A DNA stretch of 64,000 nt, from NCBI GenBank assembly GCA_024516035.1, contig CM044955.1, forward strand, positions 43,528,592-43,592,591. Reading direction: 5' to 3'. Positions within the stretch are counted from its first letter, which is position 1; each line of letters starts with the position of its first letter. Under the pieces are notes generated by a model. It ran no database searches and was not told the origin of the DNA. It saw only the letters and a list, made by a program, of their open reading frames with translations. This DNA comes from Bactericera cockerelli (taxonomy: Eukaryota > Arthropoda > Insecta > Hemiptera > Triozidae). Positions 11,054-21,570 of the stretch are shown in pieces. The position numbers and the translations under genes were made by a program.

Positions 11054-11972
11054 CAGGGGTGGCCAAACTTTTTTTGCGGCGGTTCCCTCTGGGAAAAATG
11101 GAAGCGCTCGCGGTTCCCCCCCCCCCCCCCCCCAATCTACTGCATACGATGTAACCGCTAATCTCACACAATGAAGTAAGTGTTCATTAGAAATTCTGTT
11201 TCTATTTTTGGTTTTAACAGCATTCATTGTAGAGAAAGTTGCCTCACAAAGGTAGGTACTAGCGAAAAAGGCTGTAAGATACATAGCCAATTTCCTGAGG
11301 TATGGATATTTATCTTGAGAAAAGTATTTCCAAAAGTCACAACTTGTTGATTCAGCTCGCACCTTCACAGCTATATCACCTTTGATTTTTAAGATTTCAT
11401 CGATTATTGCTGTGGAGTTTCCATCAATTAGGTGGGATATTTCTAGGTTAGTCATTTCTTCGATTTTTACTTCCTTGAATGGATAAGCCATGTATGTCAA
11501 TATGTCCTCCAGCTTTTGAAAATCACTGAATCGCCTTTCAAATTCAACTGCGAGTTCGGTTATTTGTTCCTTAAATGAATCCAAATCAACTTCGCTCTCG
11601 TCTGCTATTTCCCCCTCCCTCTTTCACACAGCACGTGCCGTGCGGTATGAAAATAATTCGTAGACTTCAGACGCCTTACGACAAGATTTTACAGGTTGCT
11701 ACAATGCTACAGAGGTAACAAGGTACATTATTTTATTTATTAGTATTAGGCTACAACTATAACGATGCAGTTTTTGATTAGGTGGGTACAGGTTTACAGG
11801 TAGGTACAAAAGAAAATAAAATATTCAGAATAAAAGCAAAATCTTTTTTTTTATCTAGGTTTCAAAAAAAAAAAAAAACATTCTTGTAAAAATCTCAAAA
11901 TTTCTTCGCGGTTCCCCAAAATAGACCCCGCGGTTCCCTAGGGAACCGCGGTTCCCAGTTTGGCCGTCCCTG
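11054..11972 (-). mobile_element. Internally deleted hAT transposon
   Basis: Ends CAGGGGTGGCCAAACT (left) and, reversed, CAGGGACGGCCAAACT (right), flanked by a perfect 8-bp duplication TTCTATAT (11046-11053, 11973-11980). At 919 bp it is far shorter than an autonomous hAT and keeps only the 3' part of the transposase gene. A C-run lies just inside the left end (about 11118-11134). Confidence 0.92.
11060..11584 (-). pseudogene. hAT transposase C-terminal remnant (dimerisation domain)
   Basis: The open frame from 11584 encodes about 150 meaningful residues: FERRFSDFQKLEDILTYMAYP, then YLRKLAMYLTAFFASTYLCEATFSTMNAVKTK and NRISNEHLLHCVRLAVTS. This is the hAT C-terminal dimerisation region with the LCEATFSxM core around the last catalytic glutamate. 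The DNA-binding zinc finger and the two catalytic aspartate regions are missing, so it cannot be a working transposase. After SYAVDW the frame runs through the C-run and terminal repeat as nonsense. Confidence 0.85.
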
Positions 11973-12054
11973 TTCTATATCATACTCTTTCAAGTTTACA
12001 GTCAACATTTTGGGTTTCTTTATTTTAATTGTTTCTGTGTTTGAACCGGATCAA

Positions 12055-12598
12055 ACAGAATAAATAGCAGAATAAATAAATATAAAAGTTGTGTGTGTGG
12101 GTGGGTAATCGGTATGTATGTAGGTATGTGGGTGTGTGTGCGTATGTGTGTACATAAGAATATGTCTAAATTGTCTAATTATTGAGAAAACAAGATATCA
12201 TCTATAATAGAGTTCCTCTCTCTCCTTCATGTAAATTTACTACATAACATTTTCCGTTTTATCTAGCATGTAAATAAATAAAGATTGTATAAATATAATA
12301 TACAGGCTTATATGTATATAATATATGAGAAAAAGAAAAGATAAGTTTGGTTGGGTATGTAAATAAGAGGTCACACATGTATGTATCATTTAGAGTATTT
12401 AGACCACCTATATATATGTAGGTATATATAAAAATATCCATCTGTAACATTTTAGTTTCCTGACTTGTAAATTTGTATTAATATTTTATTTTATTTTCAA
12501 ACATCCATATCTGTAATTTGTACCTACCCATGTAAAAATATAAATAAAGCTACAACTTAAGTTGTGAATATGTTTCAAAAAAAAAAAAAAAAAAAAAA
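12055..12598 (+). pseudogene. Processed retrocopy of an mRNA 3' region with poly(A)
   Basis: A canonical AATAAA (12543-12548) is followed 28 nt later by an A run at 12577-12600. The target-site duplication AACCGGATCAA flanks the insert (12044-12054; 12599-12609, its first As merging with the tail). This is the structure left by LINE-mediated reverse transcription of a polyadenylated RNA, 5'-truncated. The body is A/T-rich and non-coding, like a 3' UTR; the parent transcript is not identified. An untypical SINE or LINE tail is an alternative. Confidence 0.7.
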
Positions 12599-12649
12599 AA
12601 CCGGATCAAGAACAATTATAATAAATTATTCTACAATTTTATTCTGAAC

Positions 12650-14458
12650 AAATATTAACAATGTTATGAAATGATTGCTAAAAAAATCAAATAATTATTA
12701 ATAAATAATAACAAATTGTATAAATATTATAGATTAATAAATTTATTTGGATGTTGGTTGTATGGCGAGAACTTATTTTCCATCAACATTTTACGTGAGA
12801 GAATATTTTGTTGACTCAGTTATTGCAAGCGCTGATCCAGTAGCTCTCATTCTGAATTCAGGAAAAAATACCGTCAGCAAATATTTGAAAGTTTCAGCTG
12901 CATTAAAAATCATATTCTGACTCTCTGACTCTGTTAAGTGCATGGATGGGTCCGTGAACTCCGTGACATTTTATGAGCATTGCTTCACGTGTCACGTGTT
13001 CAGGATTTTCATGGTCGTTTATCTATAGGTACACTCGCAGATGCACTTTATAGCTTATCATCCTATTCGCAAAATGCCACAGTTCAACACCTGGCTAACT
13101 TATATTACCTACTTCATCTGTGCTCTGTCCTAATCTGTCATGTTCTACGACTGCTCTACAACAAGTGGAAATAATGTACGTTTGTTAAGGTATCTGTGTT
13201 CTTACTACAAGTTGAGATGATGTATGTTTGTTAAGGCCTCTGTGATCTACATGTTTCGAAATCAAAATTTTTTCTTCTTTATTTTAGATGGTTTTCGTCA
13301 AAAAAAAAAAAAAAAAAATACATCATACATTAACTGTACTTACTGCAGTCTGCGTCTGCAATGTGGTTTGCTTTTTCAAAATAATATAGAATGTTGCTTT
13401 TGCATGGATTGAAGTTTTTCTCAAGTGCAAATCCAATAAAAGTCAGAGGAAAAAGTTCTTTTCATTAAAGTTGCTTCAAATAGCAAAGCTTTGAGAGGGT
13501 TTACTCAACTTCCAGTAATTAACCTCCCCCACCCTCTTCTACTGGTGCGCTGTAATTAATGCAATTTGTAGTTAAATAATTTAAACGTTTATTTCTCATT
13601 TACTTCTACACGTTTAACCTGTTATTGACATTGTTCATATTCATATCATGTCAGTGTCAGTGCTGCTCTTTTGAATGGCTGACTGAGTATACACATCTAT
13701 ACAGGGTTTTTAATTACTATACTTATGTGTGTATGTTTGTGAGTGTAGACTGTACTGTATAAAAATAAAATGTGCGCGCCTGGTTAGTCACGGGTATGTC
13801 TGTATTTTTGTGTTTTTATGCGTGTGTAGTAGGTTATGGGTGGTACTCTCTGTGTGTACACTATTTATTTGGGTGTGTACGAGGACAGGTGGGTGTGTGA
13901 TATTTTGTGTGTTCTAGAGTTGTGGATGTGTATGTGTATGTGTCCGATGTGTGGGTAATGCGCTGTCGTGGTAGCTTGCTGTATATTAGTTGGCTTAGTA
14001 AAGCCGGCGTAGCGAAAAACACATAGAATTAATATTTAGTAGCTATTTTAATCATCTTGTTATATGCCAGAGGCCGAGATAAACTCAAAGGTTTAATTTG
14101 ATTATTCTGTCTTCATGGTACCTGCGGGATTAGCCTTCAACAGATTCTACTATTTTTTTCCACAAAAAACTCAGTATTCTCTAAGACGGTGGTGATCCTC
14201 TGTTGTACATAAAGTAGGGTGCATCAGTAACTTAGGATCAGCTCAAGTCATGTTTCGGACACGTTGAAAAAAGGTTCAATAAATTGAAACATGCTGAAAT
14301 GACAGAGTTAATCAATCAAATGTAGAATTGTAGTGTTCTATAACAAACTGATGTTTCAAAATAGCATTACGAATGAACGAACTGGTATCCTCAGAAATCA
14401 ATCATGTATATTAAGTAAAAAATTAGTTTCCTTGACTGTAGGTAGGTTTACTCTTATA
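12650..14458. other. Intronic or flanking DNA without a gene
   Basis: No supported exon. An A run at about 13299-13317. The stretch 12755-13180 is less repetitive and slightly richer in GC than its surroundings, with no recognisable coding motif. TG-rich sequence around 13720-13950. Confidence 0.5.
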
Positions 14459-14588
14459 GGGCCAAATTATAAAACCAGAATTAAATTTTAGATAAGTCAC
14501 TGCCTAAAGTTGGGCGCCGTGATTTATTGGAACTCCGACTTGAGGGTCGATCTTATCTTAAATTTGGTCCTGTTTTATAATTCGGCCC
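14459..14588. mobile_element. MITE with about 40-bp inverted repeats (GGGCC ends)
   Basis: Left end GGGCCAAATTATAAAACCAG and right end reversed GGGCCGAATTATAAAACAGG pair over roughly 40 bp with mismatches; the element is 130 bp. No clear target-site duplication can be read, so the superfamily is unsettled; the GGG start suggests PIF/Harbinger. Confidence 0.65.
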
Positions 14589-15029
14589 TTGGTCGGTGAA
14601 TTTCCAAGGTTCATCATACTTTATCATCATTATAAATCTACTTTAATACATTTTTTAAATTATAATGAATAATGGAAGAAAATACTTTTTAGAATTGCCA
14701 TTACCTACAAGAAATTATTTTGCTCATAATAGAAGTCCCGTGATTTAACCACCGAAAGTTATGCACCATATTTTTATGAAAGGGTGTGTGTTACCTGAAA
14801 TAAATTAAGTGTTGCTGGCGCTAATTGGTGGAATTTGTTTAATTAAAATGGTTAAATTTATGTACAAAATCCAGCGTAAAGATTTTTTCAATACACAAGC
14901 AGTATATTACGCTTCACTAGACTCTTCGTTTTTTTCCCTTTAATTTGGTACCTTTGATTTATTTTTTTCATATTCTTATGTAACAGCTGTACTGCTTTAT
15001 AATTATAATTACGATTGAAATAAATCAAC

Positions 15030-15165
15030 CTCAGTAGCTCGATCGATAAGGATGAACTCGTAACCTAGAATTTGGCGGTTCGAATGCCAAGTTCGGTACA
15101 GATTTAGTGAGTATGACATCGCAAAAGAGATTACCACAAATATAATTTTTTTATAACAACTCTTG
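15030..15165 (+). mobile_element. tRNA-derived SINE, family 3 (old copy)
   Basis: Head CTCAGTAGCTCGATCGATAA with a box-B-like GGCGGTTCGAATGCC, then GATTTAGTGAGTATGACATC and ACCACAAATATAATTTTTTT. Same plan as the better copy at 57149-57304. Confidence 0.65.
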
Positions 15166-15251
15166 AAATAATTACACGTTAAATTTTTCTATATTTTCGT
15201 AAATTAATGGTAAGAACGGGTGAAAACGTGTGCGTGTGTATGTGTGTGTTT

Positions 15252-15257
15252 GAGATA

Positions 15258-15307
<50 letters not shown>

Positions 15308-15318
15308 GGGGGGGGGGA
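15252..15318. repeat. (GA)n then (G)n microsatellite
   Basis: GAGAGA run followed by GGGGGGGGGGG. Confidence 0.95.
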
Positions 15319-15319
15319 G

Positions 15320-17859
15320 CGAGAGTTTTTACTAGTTTTTAAAAGTCAATGTAAATAAATTTCATATACTACAATAAGACGGACAGCGAGAGAAATGACA
15401 GTATAATTATTATGATCCTTTAGTGCAAGTAAGGCACATGATGAGTGGAAAAGGCTTCAATAGGCTTTAGGTTTTACACTCAATTCTGGCATTAAGGCCT
15501 TCTACAAATACTATTGAAAATGTGTCAAAGAGACTCACAACCGCCCGAAGTAATCCTGTTTTTCACATCTAATATTGGCGCACGAATCAAAGGTGGAAAT
15601 TCTCTTTGAGTGCCAAAAAATACATTTCTTTTCCTTTTCATTTCAATTTTTTCCTTTTCAACATAGTGCCTATTGAGAGGAATAAAGAATACAAAAAATG
15701 AAAGAAAGAATAAAGAGGGAGGGCAAAATGTGTAGGCAAAAAATGAGGAAATTTTGAACTTCATAAAGAGGAAGGAAAACACAAACTCGTCAAGAAATAT
15801 AATGGAGCGATGATCATAATATTGATACCCATCCCTAGTGGCGAATCATAATAATATCATTATCTATTGATATTCAACTTTTCTTCTGTTTCCATATACA
15901 TTTTTTATATAGGTATATTTATGCACCAGCATAGGTTGTTGGTATTTTATTCCCAATACAGTTGGTATCCAGACACCCAGTTCAAACCAACACACTTCGA
16001 TTGACATAGTTCTCAGGGCCCTTTACAATCATTCACCTCACTGTTTACATACCTGTATGTGTACACGATGTTTGCAAGAGCTTTCTATACTTTCTGACAA
16101 CGTCATTCACGATGACGCCATCATTATTAGCATTATTCTGCCGACAATGAAACATTACCATTGTAATCTCAAGAATGTGTCTGACAGCCTTACACCCGCC
16201 ACTGGACTTTACTCCATCTGACATTATCAACATCAGCAATCTCTTTCAACATAAAAATATGAAGAACCTTCGTCTCTCCTGATCTTCCTTTCAAAAGCCC
16301 CCCCCCCACCCTTCCCTCTGATCCTTTTTATTCCCCTGCCCCCTCTCCCTCCATCAAGGCTATCAGTTTTCCTCCTATAAATACTTGATAAATATACCCC
16401 TCCTTGAGGAATATTTTTTAACACGCTTACTCAGCTTTTCGTCTGATGAAAATCGAAAACACTCATTACCAGCAGCATGATATTTTATTGATATGGTTAT
16501 GGTAGAGTAACTTTCCTTTTCTTGTGTGACTTGTTCAGACAGTATTTTTGACAGGACAGATCAATATGAACGGTTTGGTCTATTTCCATTGAATGAAAGA
16601 CTATACTATCCTTAAGTTCTTTCATCTCTCAGTTTTCTTCTGTAAATTAAATTTCTCTACATAATCGTAGGTCATGTAATGTCTTGAAATTTAATATTGA
16701 TCATTGAATTATTGTTTTTGGTAGATAAATAGGTATAATATAAATATTATTATTATTATTATTTTTATTTAACAGCCATTTTACTTGTAGTTTGGAATTG
16801 CAAATTTCAGTTGAGCTATCCATTTTTATGGAAAGTTTAGCTTACATTAAACAAAACATCTTCTCGCCCAGACGGTAAAAAAAATGGTTCTAGAAAAAAC
16901 TGAAAACGGTGCTCCAGGCATCTCCACTACTATTAATCTATGTACGCGGTAAATAAAATTGTATAATTTAATTTAGAAAAAATCTAATGGTAGAATCTAT
17001 TCTAGAATCTAGATAATCTGTTGAATTTCATTTTGACGTAAAATAGATCAAAGTAGGTAACTTTATATGATTCACGGTTGTCAACTCCTCACATTGAATA
17101 ACCGAAGACCGTTTGAGGTGATCAGACTTTCGGAATATTTTACAAAATTTCACTTCTCTATTTTACATAAATATCAGAAAGTGGCACTTTTCCCCAATGC
17201 CATTATAATAAATCGGAACCCTCTCATATTCCCAAAAAATATTTTTACCAGTACATCACTCTTAGAGGGTTGTAGCGCACTAAACCGCTAACTTATTAGT
17301 GTGGTTAGTGAATAAACTGAAATTAGGTTGCAATACAGCGATAGCATCCACGTAAGTACGGGTCGTAAAGCTCAGTACTCGCTACATTTTACATTACCCG
17401 TTTTACGAGCAAAGCAGTAACCTTTGTAAGCTCAAAGCATACTCACCATACTGATCTAATTTTTTATATCTAATTTATGAAAGAGGAAAATTTAAGACAA
17501 GGGACGAGGAGTGGAGGTAGAGAAACTAAAAGAGAGAGAGAAATGGAGTTTTCATTCCGTAATTGAGACATTAAAGGGTTTATGATTACTACAGGAGAAA
17601 AAGAACGAGAGGCTAAACCAGTAGAAGTGTTGGAGTTCACAATAGAACTGCAATAGACACATACCTACTGGGCCAAGTAGGCTGTAAATTTGAGAAAAAA
17701 TCAATTTTCTACAAAGAACCATACATATTACAAAACATTATGATGTTTGTACTTGCCAATCAAAACTAATTTGGTATTTTTTCAATTCTCATTTGAAACC
17801 CCATTATTTGTTCCATATTCCATCATATCCATTACATCATAAATTCGTCTCTAGGATAT
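15320..17859. other. Intronic or flanking DNA without a gene
   Basis: No supported exon or complete element. Contains a short ATT microsatellite at 16747-16763 and ordinary A/T-rich sequence. Confidence 0.55.
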
Positions 17860-17867
17860 GGAGACAT

Positions 17868-19887
17868 CAGTGGCGGCTCCTGACTTCAAGACTAGGTGAA
17901 GACAAATTATACCCAGAAGTATTGAAAAAATAAAATTATTAATTTATCAGATCTTAGTTCTTATGGTCTCATAAACACAGCCCATTGTAAGTTATGGCTG
18001 TTTCCCTGCAGAGCATGATTTTCTCTCATACCAGTTTTGCATCATATAAGTTTTTATAGGTACTTTTTTTGGAGAACACTTGGTACTTAATAAATAAACA
18101 AGGCCAGCAGAACAATTTATCAACACTTGAGCTGGTACACAGCCATTCATTTTTCATAAACCATTCAGGCTTGAACTGTATGGCTGTGGGGCAGGCATTT
18201 GCTTTACTTTTTTAGTGGTGGTTATAGTAATTGGAGAAATTGGACATCCAGTAATCATAATATTTTCTTATCCTCATTACTTCTTAATCTGAATGGGGTT
18301 ACTTTCAATGTTTGAACCCCATGATTTTGTGGGAATCTCATTGTTTCTTTGAAATATTGTTATTAATTATTCATCTTAATAAAAAATATTTATTCATCTT
18401 AATAAAAAATATTAACTAAAAGTTGGTAAAAAGGAATTAAAATAAAAATATTAGGATTATACCTCAGTAGATAGGTAGGTACAACATTTTAAAGAGGGGT
18501 TAGAACTGGGAAGGAAAGAAAGTTAGTTGAAGACTAAAAATTACAATCCAAAACTGGAAGAAAATCCACCACCAGATTACAAAATAAATCTAAGAAAACA
18601 TACTTACTACAAATATAAAATCAGCTTAAATTTGTGTTACCATTGATGTTTAAATGACTATTTATGAAAAACACAGATATTGCCTTATAATTTTAAGTAC
18701 TTCACTGGAAGCTGTGTGCTTAGCTACCTGCAACCTGCATAATTATAATGTTATTTCTGACACTGAAAGAAGTACATAGCTACTTCATATTCAACTTATT
18801 ATGAAAAGCACAGGTCAGATCAGGTAGGAATAATGTTTCTATCCTGTATCAAATACTGGGAAATAACTTTATTTACTAGTTACACCAATTAAAAGTCACT
18901 TGATTACCGTTGAAAAGATTTGAAAATAATCTAATAAAATTTACAAGTTTTGTTTACATTCTAAAGATAAGAGATACAATGTTGCCAAGTTAATTTCATA
19001 GCTAAATTTCTACAAATTTCAAGAGCTATATTTTAAATTTAAAGAAATCCCTCAAATCATGTAAGACGTATTTATTTATTTAAAAAAATAATACTACACC
19101 GCCTGAACAGAATTTTCTTTTGAGAATTTCATTTCAAAACGTCTAATTTCATGATTTTTTTTTTAAAGTGGTTTCATAGTAATTAGGATCTTAAACAGGA
19201 CCAAAATTGTCCCTATTTAAAAACTTCTTGGAACAACTAGATAAAAGATTATCTTATTTGGCTCAATTTCGGTACCTACATTAAATAATTATTTCCGAGA
19301 TTTGACTTCAATCGAGATGTCCTTTTTAACAACACTATAGTTGACAAGATACATATTAAGTTGTTAAAATTTATTGGTATCAGCTATCGTTTAGGAACTA
19401 TGTATAAAACTAGAACCCAAAAAATGAGAAATAATATCCAAAATTCCTGACACAAAATCCTGCTTTCCTAACGCCTACGTTATTACTATTATTATTATTA
19501 TTATTTTTTTTTTTTAATATTACAAGATTGTGCTAGATATGGGAGGCTAAATCATTGACTGGTTTCCTAGGTCTGGCATAATGCTACTGGCAACAATGTT
19601 AATATCAAAAACACGTGACATCGCGCATGGTATGTGGCTTCGTGACATTTCGTATGAGGTCGTGTAGATAATGTAAACTGAATACAACTGAAGACTGTCC
19701 TCAGTAGCATATTACATAGATATAGTTCTTGCCTAATATTTCATGATACCTACTTGGAAATACTCAACTCTGATTGGTTGATTCAAGGACAACTGAAGAC
19801 AATTGGGAATTGTCTTCACATTTGGTGTTCTCCTTGGAAAGTAACATGAAATGTTAAGCAGCATTGATCTATTTTACACAAAGCTTA

Positions 19888-19919
<32 letters not shown>

Positions 19920-20024
19920 GAGTTGGATCAATTGTGCCATGTTCAAGGGATTATGAGTAGTGTTTTCACTGTTCAAAATTAGGTGAAAATGTCTTCAGTG
20001 TCTTCACCCGACGAGCCGCCACTG
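17868..20024 (+). mobile_element. Non-autonomous hAT-like element, full length (copy 2)
   Basis: Begins CAGTGGCGGCTCCTGAC and ends GACGAGCCGCCACTG, giving a 12-bp terminal inverted repeat CAGTGGCGGCTC. A perfect 8-bp duplication GGAGACAT flanks it (17860-17867, 20025-20032), the hAT signature. 2,157 bp long with no substantial open frame, so it depends on a transposase supplied elsewhere. It contains an ATT repeat (about 19487-19504) and a long T run (about 19891-19919). It ends 0.8 kb upstream of exon A. Related copies lie at both window edges. Confidence 0.93.
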
Positions 20025-20032
20025 GGAGACAT

Positions 20033-20804
20033 TGAAAAATTATGCATTGCCTGACAAACATCCATTGACCTTCTCTTTAACCATCACTAGACGCGTTATG
20101 TCCTATGAAGAAACTGAAAACCCGACCGCGAGATATATTCACTTACCTCCACCAGCCGGAATGAGGCTGGTAGACATCATTAAAAAATAAACCATCTCCA
20201 AACAGTTTTCATCAATGTATTCAACGATTAAACCACGCTTGTAGTTGCTTAACTAGCTCTAAAGTTGGTTCAACTTCATTCACTTGCACTCTTCTTAACG
20301 ACATCGACGTAACGACTGGTCTCTGTATTGATTCTCCAAACTGACGTAGGTGTTACGAGAAATTTGGTACTTGTTTTTTTCAATTCAGATACAATTCTTT
20401 TTTAATTATGATTATTTTAAAAGATGGAGTATTAAAAAAAAAATGATTAGCTCATATATAAGTCTACTTTGTTATCTTCAAATCTAATTGGCTTCTCAAA
20501 AAGATCTGGTCCTCAAAAATGTCCCTTCAACCCATTTCAAAAAAAAAAAAAATATACAGAACAATTTTTCACCTTTTGAACAACGAATAAAGGTTATGGG
20601 GGGTTTGATCCCCGCAAATTTTCAGTTCAGCTTGGGAAAAAAAACCAGTAAATTTAGGTTCTTACTAAAATCTATAACACAAGAACTCTATTGATATAGA
20701 CCTCTCTTTAAATTAATGTTCATAAAAAATATATATTTTGCAAAAAATTCCAATAAACTTTGTTCGGCTCAACAAATAAACTTGTTGCTTCTCTTGTTCT
20801 CCAG
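20033..20804. other. Sequence immediately upstream of exon A
   Basis: A/T-rich; no exon found. The last 25 bases form a good pyrimidine tract (TTGCTTCTCTTGTTCTCCAG) for exon A. Unlike exons B-D, I recognise no transposon touching this splice site. Confidence 0.6.
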
Positions 20805-20985
20805 GTGCGGCGGCCAGTAACTCCCACCTCCGGGGTCCTCTCTTCTCCCAGGAGCCGCCCCCCTTACTGGAGTACTCCAGTGCCAGTGGCACTACTCTCA
20901 CCTGTGTCGCCCAGGGCATCCCCACCCCGCAGATCAAATGGGTCGACCTTCACGGAAAGGGGGTCACCTATATCCCCCGCTTGAG
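20805..20985 (+). CDS. Dscam-family exon A: first half of Ig domain 1 (partial gene)
   Basis: Internal exon of a Dscam-type homophilic adhesion receptor, a neuronal surface protein with Ig and FNIII repeats. The acceptor is a pyrimidine-rich tract ending CTCCAG at 20804; the donor is GAG|GTGAG at 20985/20986. It starts with the last two bases of a split codon and ends with two bases (AG) of the next. Read from 20807 it gives about 59 residues with RGPLFSQEPPP, TLTCVAQGIPTPQIKW and PRL, the usual start of Ig1 in Dscam proteins (first Ig cysteine in TLTC, core tryptophan in IKW). GC content is far above the surrounding DNA. Its final AG plus the first base of exon B makes Arg, giving PRL-R-ELLDNGS. 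The signal-peptide exon is not seen and must lie upstream. Family assignment is by motif recall; the exact paralog is uncertain. Confidence 0.88.
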
Positions 20986-21016
20986 GTGAGAACTTTTCTT
21001 GATTTTTGCACGATCC

Positions 21017-21145
21017 ACCTACATCACACGACTTTCCTTATCATATTAGGAATGGGAACAGGACCAAAAGCCACTGGTGCCTCATAGGTAACAGTTAGCT
21101 AAAAATAAATGTCAAATTCATAATCAGCACCTCAAAATCATTTAA
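21017..21145 (-). repeat. Dispersed repeat just after exon A donor
   Basis: CATCACACGACTTTCCTTATC and AATCAGCACCTCAAAATCAT match, in reverse, the segment at about 10100-10235. It begins 31 bp after the exon A donor site. Confidence 0.6.
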
Positions 21146-21537
21146 TCAAAAAAACGATCGGAGTACATCCCTATAATTTTTTCATTCTAATAAAAAGTTG
21201 TTCTCTAACTTTTTTTGTATCTTTAACCAATTCAAAGGAACAGCCCTTCAAAAGGTCAGAATCGCTCATAATCAATTCACACATTCATATTAGGTAAGTA
21301 CAAAACTTAATTGTTCTGGAGATATTTAATAAAAATACATAGCTCAAGATACGAATCAAAATATAAATTATACATCTAAGTAGGTACCTATTCCCTGAAT
21401 CATTGTTAATTTTATAATTAGGGTTACACGGTACACGTGCAGTTAATTATATTTACAGGTAAGTAAGTACTTTATTTACAGTTGAAAATTTAATATTTCT
21501 GCTGCATTTTCTACGTATAGACTCGAGACTATGTTAG

Positions 21538-21570
<33 letters not shown>

